From the NCBI GenBank assembly GCA_012934845.2, contig WNNJ02001739.1, forward strand, positions 372,001 through 436,000: 64,000 nucleotides of DNA, written 5' to 3'. Below are positions 46,401 to 55,503 of this stretch, piece by piece (the first letter of the stretch is position 1; each line of letters begins with the position of its first letter). The DNA comes from Pomphorhynchus laevis. Its lineage: Eukaryota > Acanthocephala > Palaeacanthocephala > Echinorhynchida > Pomphorhynchidae. A model generated the notes under the pieces. The model did no database searches. It was not told the origin of the DNA and worked only from the letters and a program-made list of their open reading frames with translations. The position numbers were made by a program, and so were the translations under genes.

Positions 46401-48982
46401 GATTACCAACGTGGGCATTCTACCCCCGTTGACAATACATTTACAATATAAATGTAATAAATCATTAAAATCATTAAAAGTTTTTAATTTAAATATTTAT
46501 TTTTTAAAAGTAACTTTAAAAAATTAATTAATTGAATTTAATTAATTTTATAAAATTTATTAAAGTAGCAATAAGCATAAAAATGTTTGAAAATTATTAG
46601 GTAACCTCTAATAGTTGACATTCTTCAAGCGCCGCAGATGGAAAACCGACCCATCGTATTTCTTTCTTTTCCCTAACAATTATATTTATTGCCATCAAAA
46701 CGTTTATTGCATCATACACCCTTCGACGAATGTTTTTCTAAAGAAAATACAGAACATATTATGAAATTAAAAAATTATTTTTAAAAACTATCGTAAGTAT
46801 TTAAGTACCAAAGTATTAAGTAAATAAACTACAAAAATCTAATAATAATCTCAAAGCTAATTAAATAAAATTAAAAAGATTATGAGATTTAATCGTTCTA
46901 TCGATAAAATAATTTTATTATTATAAAATTGATAAGATTATTTTGCACACGATATTGAGAGCTCTATCAAATACTGACATTATTCATGGTAAGACGCATC
47001 AAAAATACGTTTATATTATTAGTCCCATTAAGTTTTAAGTCTTGGATATTGTATCCGAGCATTATTTCCATCTACTAAAGCAGAAATCACGAAGCTTGAG
47101 TCAGTGCTTCGAAGAGGCTCCAGATTGTGTTTTCAACCTGCGTATTCATATGAGCACCGATTAGCTTCCTTAAAGCTGTTTTTAGCGCGTGAAAGGTTGA
47201 TTTTTCTAGTACTCATTGCGACGTGGCAGATGGTTCATTCCGCAGACGGATTTCCTTTTCACTATGTGAAGAATAGTTCGTCAACTCGTAGAGGTTATCC
47301 TCAATCACTATATAAATTACTACATGCAAAGTCTCAAGCGTATTGCTACCTTCACATCAGTCATTAAATAGAATATGCTGCCTAAAGAAATTGCATGTGC
47401 ATTCATCTACTGCAGCTTCAAGCAAAATATTCGACATTAGCTATTAAATACTGATGTGAACGCTTATCAAGTTATTTTAGTATTGAATTTTTTCTGTTCT
47501 GTTAATTGGTTTTTTTTCTTTTTTTGTGAACAGTTAAAATAGCTATTTGCGGATAACTCATGTGAAAATGAAATAACTAGCAATAATTAGCAATAAAGTT
47601 TTTATTGAAGTGAAATGGGCTAAATTCTAGCGTAAAAATTATTTTCTAAAAAATATTTTTGTATAAAATATTTTTTTAGATGGTTCAGACAAACCATCTA
47701 GTTTTCAGGCAATTATTTAACTTTTATCTAAAGATAAAAGTTGACAGTAAAAAAATAAGTTGATATTAAAATTTGAAAATATGAAAAATATAAAAAATAC
47801 TGACCGCAGATTCTGTTGGAATAAATCCCGGATTGATATCATCGGAATAATATTCGTTGACAAGTTCGTCAGCGACTTCATTGTATGTTGTGACCACCTT
47901 TTCTTTAACCTTATCGCAAACTCGCATACTAAAATACCGTAAGCCTCGGTTCTTCTCTCGGACAGCGGATGATGATATAGTAATAGTTCTATTCACATAT
48001 AACAATACATAAATGCAGATATCGTTGCAAAATTTACCTGGCTTTTATTTGACTAGAAGATTTGGTAGCTTCTAATAGATTATTGGTGTCTGAACAAACT
48101 GTTGGACACACTTGGAATTTATTGTATGTCTGATTGATATCTTTATCCGTAATACATTCTCGCTTGTGAGATCTCTTTCTTACTGGGTTTGTAAGTTGTG
48201 CTTCGCGTTCATTCAACGGCCATCCGACTGACTGCTCTGTTTGTCCTGTGCTAAGAACGCGATGTATGGTCACGGGTCTCAAGTTTACCTGTCGTCGAGC
48301 TCTTATTCGCGGTGACGCTAGACAAGAACGACGAGTTTCATCCTGTAAACTGGAGAAAGTTAATTTCTTAGACGACCGACTGCCAGATGATTGTGCGTTT
48401 CCTAAAATCCAATTTATTCAATTCAAAAATAGTAAAATATATTAAAATTAAGATATTTGTATTTACATGTTAAAGATAGTCCAAAATTATCATTACTAGG
48501 ACAATCCCTTTATAAAATTATTAGTATATATCGCATTACGTTAAGATTAAGCAGAACCTAAAAATGGCCAAGTTTTAAATTACAACTGTATTTTACAACT
48601 GGTTACAGCGTACATAACGACAAAATATATTTGCCAATTATATTCTCGTTGATTTTATTACATGATTTATGATGAAATTATAAAATTAGTGACACTGAAT
48701 TCAGCGCAACATTTGATAGACAACAACTAAGATAAAGATCATGAAAAAATTTATTTCAAAAAATAAAAGTTATTCTGAAAATAATCATCTGGATTATGTG
48801 TCAATAGTTAAAAGAAACTCGCAATTTGTACAAGTAGTTAAAAGATAATCACCTGGAGAGATAGATTTATATAAGCTAACAAAATACGGATTTCGATCAG
48901 TATTACTAGCTTTGACAGTAGCTGTATTGTTCACTGAATATTTACCTTCAGCTGTTTCGGTACACAAGTCATCGTCGCTCAT
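43429..48982 (-). CDS. TFDP: Transcription factor DP (E2F dimerisation partner), seven exons
   Basis: DP proteins pair with E2F factors to bind cell-cycle promoters. Exons (minus): 48982 to about 48939 or 48852 ([10 protein letters not shown] start; two phase-1 donors possible), 48401-48038, 47988 to about 47801, 46737-46606, 43913-43845, 43798-43641, 43595-43429. The winged-helix DNA-binding domain spans exons 3-4 ([30 protein letters not shown], then [18 protein letters not shown] and KEIRWVGFP) with the RRRVYD signature. The dimerisation coiled coil and marked-box region follow ([48 protein letters not shown]). Phases agree at the introns 47989-48037 (49 bp), 43799-43844 (46 bp) and 43596-43640 (45 bp). 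The exon 3-4 join lacks the usual YDQ triplet, so a microexon or boundary error is possible. The final exon with the acidic C-terminus was not found. The symbol follows the vertebrate name. Confidence 0.93.
44588..44640 (+). pseudogene. Degenerate hammerhead-like copy
   Basis: Aligns with 44927-44973 over GGGCTTCTCAAA, AAACGGTATGCCATCTTG and the following AGTA. The CTGATGA core reads ACGATGG and GAAA reads CAAA, so it should be inactive. The similarity continues for another ~80 bp downstream, so the repeated unit is about 130 bp. Confidence 0.65.
44909..44973 (+). ncRNA. Putative type I hammerhead ribozyme
   Basis: All conserved hammerhead core positions are present. Stem I is TGCAA 44922-44926 with TTGCA 44964-44968, extended after an 8-nt bulge by TACAC 44909-44913 with GTGTA 44969-44973. 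The core CTGATGA is at 44927-44933. Stem II is GGCTT-CTCA-AAGCC at 44934-44947. GAA is at 44948-44950. Stem III is A-C-G-G with loop TACG and C-C-T-T at 44951-44962, one C/U mismatch. The predicted cleavage base C is at 44963. A bulged stem I facing loop II is the usual arrangement for natural hammerheads. Such ribozymes are known in Penelope-like elements and retrozymes. It lies on the strand opposite to TFDP. Confidence 0.7.
45039..45064. repeat. 26-bp perfect palindrome
   Basis: The half-site AAACCTCTAATAT is followed by its exact reverse complement with no spacer. It lies 65 bp downstream of the hammerhead-like motif. Confidence 0.9.
45290..45326 (+). pseudogene. Weak hammerhead-like relative
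   Basis: CTGATGA at 45290-45296, then AGACC...GGTT as a stem II candidate. AAAACGTCGTC follows where GAAACGTCGTC would be expected. The missing G12 makes it a probable inactive relative of hammerheads found in Penelope-like elements. Confidence 0.4.
45504..45533. repeat. Perfect 13-bp stem hairpin
   Basis: GTCACTTCAGCAC, loop ATTC, GTGCTGAAGTGAC. No run of T follows, so it is not a terminator. It may belong to the same structured repeat as the hammerhead-like motifs. Confidence 0.9.
47050..47590 (+). pseudogene. CR1-like LINE C-terminal fragment inside a TFDP intron
   Basis: In frame: [20 protein letters not shown] followed by [20 protein letters not shown] at about 47080-47180, matching the thumb 'VLRRATRL ... 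L.YEERL..L.L' of CR1-type reverse transcriptases. A stop comes at 47365. A T-rich 3' tail ends near AATAATTAGCAATAAAG. It inserted opposite to the gene in the intron between exons 3 and 4. Confidence 0.75.
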
Positions 48983-49336
48983 CTTAAATTTAAAAACATG
49001 TTAGCATAATTACTTCGTAAAATACCAAATTATAAAATATTAAATATGTTATTATATATTATTTAATTAAATATTAAATAACTTAATAATAAATAGCAAA
49101 ATATTATTCTTTTATGGATTATAAAATTAATAAAGATAAGAATTCAATGAATGATATGTATTGTGTGACGTTATATTTTGCAATTTCACATCAGTATGTC
49201 TTATGGACAAGCTGTCAATATAAATCCCGAATACGAGATGAGAAGATATTCAACGAATTAATGGATAAATTTATTTATTTATACTTACAACATCAGTTGG
49301 GAGTCAAAACTAATAAATCTGGGTTATAAAAATTCT
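48983..49336. other. Upstream flank of TFDP
   Basis: On the minus strand AAATTTAAG precedes the ATG and could be a splice acceptor. At about 49284 a minus-strand GTAAGT follows a segment (TAGTTTTGACTCCCAACTG) that recurs at 55.4 kb. It could be a non-coding first exon, but this is not proven. The + frame at 49114-49329 is not recognisable. Confidence 0.35.
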
Positions 49337-49421
49337 TTTATTATTAATGTTTCAACAGCACATAAAAGCATGGCTTAATTGGCTGGTTCACTGCAGAAAA
49401 AAAGAAAATATAATAAAAGTA
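49337..49421 (-). other. 3' untranslated tail of the CR1-like LINE
   Basis: Short A/T-rich tail after the ORF2 stop, ending in ATTAATAATAAAA on the minus strand. The next 17 bp of host sequence, 49319-49335 on the + strand, recur exactly at 55216-55232. Confidence 0.6.
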
Positions 49422-52412
49422 TCACAAATACGGAAAAGCAGCTTTCCCCATGGCATTCTCCATCCGTAATTTCTTTTTGAATTCGTTGATATTGCTATTG
49501 CACACTGTTGACTCTCCAAGCCTATTCCACAGAGATACAACTCGCCGATCAAATTGGACAGCTCGTGATTTTCTTATCCTTTCACGTCGCAGGGTTAAAC
49601 CATGGCCTCGGAGGATATTGGATGAGCGCAAATGAAGACAATCTCGAAGTGGATGATCCAAATCATTAAGAATTTGCCAGACCATACTCATATCGATGTA
49701 CCGGCGGGTCCACGTGACAGTCTCAAGTCTAAGTGCTTTTAATCGATCAGGGTACGACAAAAATTTCAGTTGCGGTGCTAGCTTGGTAGCTCTGTGAAGT
49801 ACCCTCTCTGAACTAATATGTTCTTTTGAATTTTGGGGATACACACACGGCGCAGCATATAGAAGACGGCTCAACACATGAGCAAAGATTAGCGGACGTA
49901 GGGCAAATTGATTAAGTGCAATGAAAGTGCGTCGAAGTTGACCGATTATCCCCAACGCATTTGAACAAGCATGTTCAGTATGTGTGACGGTACTCAAATC
50001 ACTGTTTATCCACACTCCCAAGTCCTTATATTTGTTCACTCGTTCTATATCACTGCTTTGAAAGCTATAATTAACTAAAGATTGAGCATTTCCGCCACGA
50101 ACACGTAAATGTTTGCATTTTGATATATTTACAATCAACCTATTGAGCAGAGCCCAATTTTCGACTTCATCGATATCCCGTTGCAGTTTGACTATATCAT
50201 TGGGTGAACGAATTGCCCGCCAGATTTTCAAATCGTCTGCATATAAAAGCATCCGAGAATCAATAAATTCCGGGATATCGTTGATGTAGACACTAAATAA
50301 CAATGGACCCAATACTGAACCTTGAGGCACCCCTATATTACATGGCCGCGAAGAAGAGTAAAAATTATCTACATGCACACAATAACTACGATTGCTTAAA
50401 AACGATTCAATCCATCTAACAAGCAAGAATGGAATGCCACTTTTCTCTAGTTTATTTAGGAGGAGTCTATGGTCTACTCTGTCAAATGCCTTAGAGAAAT
50501 CGAAGAATATGATGTCAGTAGCAATTGATACGGCTTTATTAGCTGACCAATCAAGATGGGCAGCGAGTAGATTAGTAACTGTCGAATAACCCTTACGGAA
50601 ACCATGTTGCTCAGAAGCTATTACATTATTCTCACTATAAAACTTGACCATATAACCATGTATAATTCGCTCTAACATTCTACAACATAAGCAAGTAATA
50701 CTTACTGGTCTATAATTGTCTACTGAAGATCTATCACCCTTTTTGAAGATGGGGTGAATGATCGATTGTTTCCACTCTTTTGGAAGATTCGTATCAATAA
50801 TAGATTGTCGAAATATGTTACAAAGTGGTGTATATATTGAGTCTGCTATTCGACGAAGATATATCGAAGGTAACAAATCAGCACCTTTGGAGTTTGTCTC
50901 TTTAAGACGATGCAGTTCAGCTAAAACTTTCTCGGGAGTTATCAAATTAGCTATGTCTAAACTAGGATATGAAACACTAGCACCTCTTATCGTTTCACTG
51001 TTCTGGATAGGTTCAGAATACTCGTTTGTAGTCTCTTTGTACAAGTAAAAATGCCTTGAGAACATCTCAACAAGGTCGTCTTCAATAACGCTATCAAAAT
51101 ATTGGCCAATTGTTTTATTAGCGTTCCTACTACTATTCACATATAGAAAGAGAGCTTTGGGATCATGTCTACAACTATGAGCTAGACCATTTTCAAATAA
51201 ATAGCGCTTATGTCGCTTTAAAGAATTGAAGAAATTTCTCGCCTGCTTATAAACACCATATTCACAAAACCCACCCTTAAAGCATTTGAAACTGAAGTCA
51301 CGAGCCTTCATCGCAGTAGCCAGCTCAGTATCAAACCAACGAGCGCTTTTCCGACTAGTCTTAGACTTCAAAGGTGAGAATTTTACCATTAGAGAATAAA
51401 GCGTCACGCGAAAATGATCCCAGGCCTCGTCAACTCCGACAACAGCCGGATCAGGCCAACTTACTCTATGCAGCTTTGATGTAATAGCATCATAGTTCGC
51501 CCGAAAAACATTAATCTGACGTTTGTACCGAGCATGATGAAACACCCTCATTTGTAAATTTAGCAAAACTTTAACTACACAGTGATCAGACAAACCAACA
51601 GGAGAATCATATTGGATACTACTGATTAATTGACTGTTTGTCGATAGGCAAAGATCAAGAAGGGAAGAACTACAACTTGAAAAGCGAGTATGTAAATCAA
51701 CAAATTGAGCAAGACCACAATAAGCAAAACACTCCATAAGGTCACAAGATTCACTATCACAAGTAGGAAGAACCGTATTCGAAGTCCATTCAACATCTGG
51801 CATATTCAGATCCCCAATTATCACAGTATCACAATCTCCTCGCGTATACAACTCTATCTCTTCAATGAGTTTCTTAGATATTGCCTTAGGAGCACGATAC
51901 ACAAGACCCAGTATGATGGGTGAGCTGTTATCAAACTTCACCTGACACCACAAACTCTCAACTCTATCAATAGACGACTTACTCAAAACGCGCACCTTAA
52001 CTTCGTCTCTCATAAAGAGAGCTACGCCACCACCCCTACCCCCTATCCGATCACTACGGAACAAAGAATAGCCTGGGATGGATACCTCAGCATCGGATAC
52101 ATCACAATTAAGCCAAGATTCTGTAATACCAACTATAATTGGATTAACAGACTCGATCCTAAACTTTAGCTCATCGACTTTCTGTAACAAGCTCCGAACA
52201 TTACAATAAAATATACTATGACTTTTATTCACACCAGTGCGAGTAATAATATCATCTCTAGCAATCTGACACACTTCAGATCCCAAATCAGCTAGGCACT
52301 TATATGCTGTAAGACCTTGCCAAAACCCTCCACATTCATGAGAGGCGATACATCTAATGGGGACCAACTGATTCGAATGCGTCGCCTCACTACTTGAAAA
52401 TTTTGCACACAT
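49422..52412 (-). mobile_element. CR1-like LINE ORF2, intact endonuclease-reverse transcriptase
   Basis: 996 codons without a stop. APE endonuclease at about residues 65-285: SIFYCNVRSLLQKVDELKF, GITESWLNCDV, RSDRIGGRGGGVALFMRD, LVYRAPK, GDLNMPDVEW and SPVGLSDHCVVK. Reverse transcriptase at about 480-760: KEWKQSIIHPIFKKGDRSSV, NYRPVSITCLCCRMLERII, EQHGFRKGYS, motif A DIIFFDFSKAFDRVDHRLLL, motif B GVPQGSVLGPLLFSVYIND and catalytic LLYADDLKIWR. CR1-type thumb and tail: ERVLHRATKLAPQLKFLSY, ILRGHGLTLRRERIRKSRAV, WNRLGESTVCNSNINEFKK. All catalytic motifs are present, so this ORF could be functional. It copies RNA by target-primed reverse transcription. ORF1 upstream is damaged. The first ATG is used as the start; ORF1 appears to overlap it. 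Confidence 0.93.
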
Positions 52413-53461
52413 AGATTGCTCTCACCAAGTGCAACACGAAATGCAAGTTCTTTCTTAGCTTGAGACAATTTCTCCCTTTGAAGAGCGTCAAGATCTTTTA
52501 AGAGACTAACGTGGGATCCTTTTAAACGATATGAATTCCGAAGAATTAACTCAGCATGTGACTGCTCTCTAAACGCGGCCTATTACTAAGTGTATCACGC
52601 TTACCCAGTCGAAATAATGCAACGAGTTTAACACGTTTGACAATATCCACATTGCAAGAACCAAGTACCTGCGTCAATATAAATCTCACACTCTGGACGT
52701 CCTCGTTAAGACGTACTTGTGCGTTCTCAAATAAAGATTCTCTTACATTGGCCAGAATAACAGATCTACATCGATCAGCGGTGTGTTTCCTATTATTACC
52801 AATTTGCAATTCGAGACTGTCACGTGACACTGCGGATAGTGTATGTTGACTTATCGTTGACGCTTGTTCCTTCTTTTTGACAGTCCCATTATCAGACATA
52901 TGACCATGATTCAAAACCTGACAATATGTATTTTCATCATTAGTAACATCAGGTAAATGCACTGGAACATCCATGGCTACAGTCTCACCCTCTACAGTTA
53001 AATCTATATTCATTGGATTATTTGCAAGACTTGAGGAGGGATATATAGAGTTAAGACTTGAGGAGGGATATATAGAGTTAAGACTTGAGGAGGGATATAT
53101 AGAGTTAGAATAGCTTCCATCACTATGACTGGAATTTTCAACATTCTTAGTAGATTTGGAAATAAGAACTTCCTTACTTTGACCGGCACTTATGCTTTTT
53201 GGAATTGGTGGAGCTGATATGGGTCCAAGAGAATTACAACTCGACTGACCGACAACCAAGGGGGTAGATTCCGTCTTCAAATCATTTATCAAAGATGCGC
53301 AGCAGTACCCGCAGTAGAAAGAGGCATTAGACAGCTGTTTTCTTTTCCCCGGGAACTGAAACACTTGTCCACACATGACAATCTTCACTTGAACACCGAA
53401 CCTGATAATCCACGAACTTGGCAGCATCACCTCGCTTTGTAGTCTTCCTCTGTTTGACCAT
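52413..53461 (-). pseudogene. CR1-like LINE ORF1, two frameshifts
   Basis: The start is ATG at 53461 (MVKQRKTTKRGDAAKFVDYQ). An N-terminal cysteine finger follows (VRCSSEDCHVWTSVSVPG), and after a one-base shift in the GGGGAAAAG run near 53345 it continues with NASFYCGYCCAS. The next frame runs to 52546 with a linker holding three 9-residue repeats (SIYPSSSLN) and an RRM-like core (RSVILANVRESLFENA, VALFRLGKRDTL). A second shift near 52560 restores the C-terminal domain (LILRNSYRLKGSHVSLL, KDLDALQREKLSQAKKEL), which reaches ORF2. ORF1 binds the element RNA. The first shift is also present in the duplicated copy, so it predates the duplication. Confidence 0.82.
53031..53110 (-). repeat. Three 27-bp in-frame repeats in ORF1
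   Basis: Three tandem copies of AGACTTGAGGAGGGATATAT plus AGAGTTA, encoding SIYPSSSLN three times. The period is a multiple of three, so the frame is kept. Confidence 0.93.
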
Positions 53462-54161
53462 TATATGTATGTATATTCAGACTTTATCAGAGTAAAGTCT
53501 CTCTGTAAATAGACATTTACATTTTATGTAATATAAGCCCGACGCGAAAGAATGACGAATGCCATGTCATCATCAAATCAAGTGTGCATGTATGCGTTTA
53601 CAATCATGCAGTCATAGTGTGTATCCAACTTATCATCTAGTGTGCATGGAAAGTGTGCATGTGATTTGGAAATAAGATCCAAATGTGTGCATGTGATTTG
53701 GAAATCCGGCACTTATGCTTTTTGGAATTGGTGGAGCTGATATGGGTCCAAGAGAATTACAACTCGACTGACCGACAACCAAGGGGGTAGATTCCGTCTT
53801 CAAATCATTTATCAAAGATGCGCAGCAGTACCCGCAGTAGAAAGAGGCATTAGACAGCTGTTTTCTTTTCCCCGGGAACTGAAACACTTGTCCACACATG
53901 ACAATCTTCACTTGAACACCGAACCTGATAATCCACGAACTTGGCAGCATCACCTCGCTTTGTAGTCTTCCTCTGTTTGACCATTATATGTATGTATATT
54001 CAGACTTTATCAGAGTAAAGTCTCTCTGTAAATAGACATTTACATTTTATGTAATATAAGCCCGACGCGAAAGAATGACGAATGCCATGTCATCATCACA
54101 TCAAGTGTGCATGTATGCGTTTACAATCATGCAGTCATAGTGTGTATCCAACTTATCATCT
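53183..54161 (-). repeat. Tandem duplication of the LINE 5' end
   Basis: 53183-53640 and 53706-54161 are almost identical (one clear difference, in CATCATCAAATC versus CATCATCACATC). Each holds the 5' untranslated region plus the first ~90 codons of ORF1 (ATGs at 53461 and 53984). The 65 bp between them hold a short tandem of GTGTGCATGTGATTTGGAAA. This could be template switching during insertion or a promoter-unit duplication. Confidence 0.92.
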
Positions 54162-54890
54162 TGAGGATCAGAACATTAAAGTAGTAACTCGTCTTAGCGA
54201 CCTTGGAATAGTAGTTGCGAATGATTTTTCGACTAGTTGGAATACTGAGTTGGCTTGCTCGAAAGCAAATCGAATGGTTGGGATGATTCGTAGAACTTTT
54301 AGTGTGTTGAGTCCAGTTTCATTTAGAGCACTCGCCAACGCATTTGTGATCAGTCATCTTACCTATGCATCACAATGTTCGTTCCCAAGAACAGTATACG
54401 AGAAAAGTAGAATTGAAAATGTGCTGCGCCGGGCAACAAAGCTCGTAAATTCAGTTAAAGCCTTACCTTATAATGAAAGGCTAAAAAAACTTGGTATGGT
54501 TTCTATAAGCGACCTTCGGTTTCGGCGAGATATGTGTTCAACATGGGAAGCTTTACACAAGGGAAATCACGTCTTAAGAGAATTGATGACTGTTCGGAAA
54601 AGTCGGGCTTTGCGTGGACACAATTTTACTTTAGCCCATCGCCGAGTTATACGCTCTAAAACTGTACAATTTGGACACCGAATCGTAGGTAAGTGGAACC
54701 GATTAAGTGAAGAAATTGTCAACTCAAGATCGGTTTCAGCATTCAAACATAAACTTTTGTGACTTTTGTTTGTGAGTCTTTTTTTTCTTTACTTTTCCTT
54801 TTCTTTTTTTTAACAGTGCAACTGTGAGCTTTGCTCGTCTGTTTGTCGAAATAATAATAATAATAATAATCACAATGACTCATCAATGAC
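54162..54890 (+). pseudogene. CR1-like LINE 3' fragment
   Basis: The open frame to 54762 gives the thumb and tail: DQNIKVVTRLSDLGIVV, TELACSKANRMVGMIRRTF, IENVLRRATKLVNSVKALPY, SRALRGHNFTLAHRRVIRSK, GKWNRLSEEIVNS. It is 5'-truncated at the junction with the inverted neighbour. The 3' tail has GAGC-TTT-GCTC (54826-54836) and an (AAT)n end near 54860. The sequence is clearly different from the 49-52 kb ORF2, so the two are not halves of one inverted insertion. Confidence 0.85.
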
Positions 54891-55503
54891 TCATTATATG
54901 TATTACAAGAAATTCACGCGGAATGGCATCATTTGAGTAAATTTACATTTTAAAAATTATTTATAATATAACATGTAGCCTATGTTGAGTGATCTAAATT
55001 ATAATATTTTCAAATATATCTACTATAGCCTTCTGAATCAATTTATATTAACAGTTTGATATGATAATTAAGATAATATTAAGATATTTACATTTATAAT
55101 TTCGGCCATATTGAGGAAAACGGGCCGAAAAGTGATAGTATAACATTTCATCATTATACCCTTCAATCTTTATTCTACTATATAATATTTTATATATTAA
55201 TCTCTTCATAAAAATACTGGGTTATAAAAATTCATTTTATGATTAAGATAATTTCATTTTTAAATTTATAGTACAAAAGTCGTAGACGAAATCTAAGTGA
55301 TTTGATTTTTATATTTAAAAACTTGATCTGATTCGTTGATCTTTTACACTTTAAAATAGCAGAGAAATCCCAACATATTTATTTATACTTACAACAACAG
55401 TGAGGGAGTCAAAGCTAATAAAACTGGTTCACATAGACAAAAACAAAACAAGGAAAAATATTTTAAAAAAATATTTTTCGTTGAATATTCATAGTTCAAC
55501 TTC
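54891..55503. other. AT-rich spacer
   Basis: No gene. It contains the second copy of a 17-bp segment (55216-55232) and of a ~50-bp segment with GTAAGT on the minus strand (about 55377-55430), both related to 49270-49335. Confidence 0.5.

Larger units (their letters stand above)
43914..46605 (-). other. Large TFDP intron with ribozyme-like and palindromic sequences
   Basis: 2.69-kb intron between the KNIRRR exon and the next exon. On the + strand it contains an imperfect hairpin (44802-44868), a hammerhead-like motif (44909-44973), a degenerate relative (44588-44640), two weaker relatives (45290, 45785), a 26-bp perfect palindrome (45039-45064) and a 13-bp perfect stem (45504-45533). No protein-coding element is recognised. 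Confidence 0.75.

Noticed and set aside
49114-49329. 71-codon + frame upstream of TFDP
   Set aside because: No recognisable family, AT-rich composition, and it overlaps a possible minus-strand non-coding exon.
49337-54890. Twin-priming inversion of one LINE (minus ORF2 next to plus 3' end)
   Set aside because: The plus-strand 3' fragment is a clearly different CR1 subfamily from the minus-strand ORF2, so the two are separate insertions.
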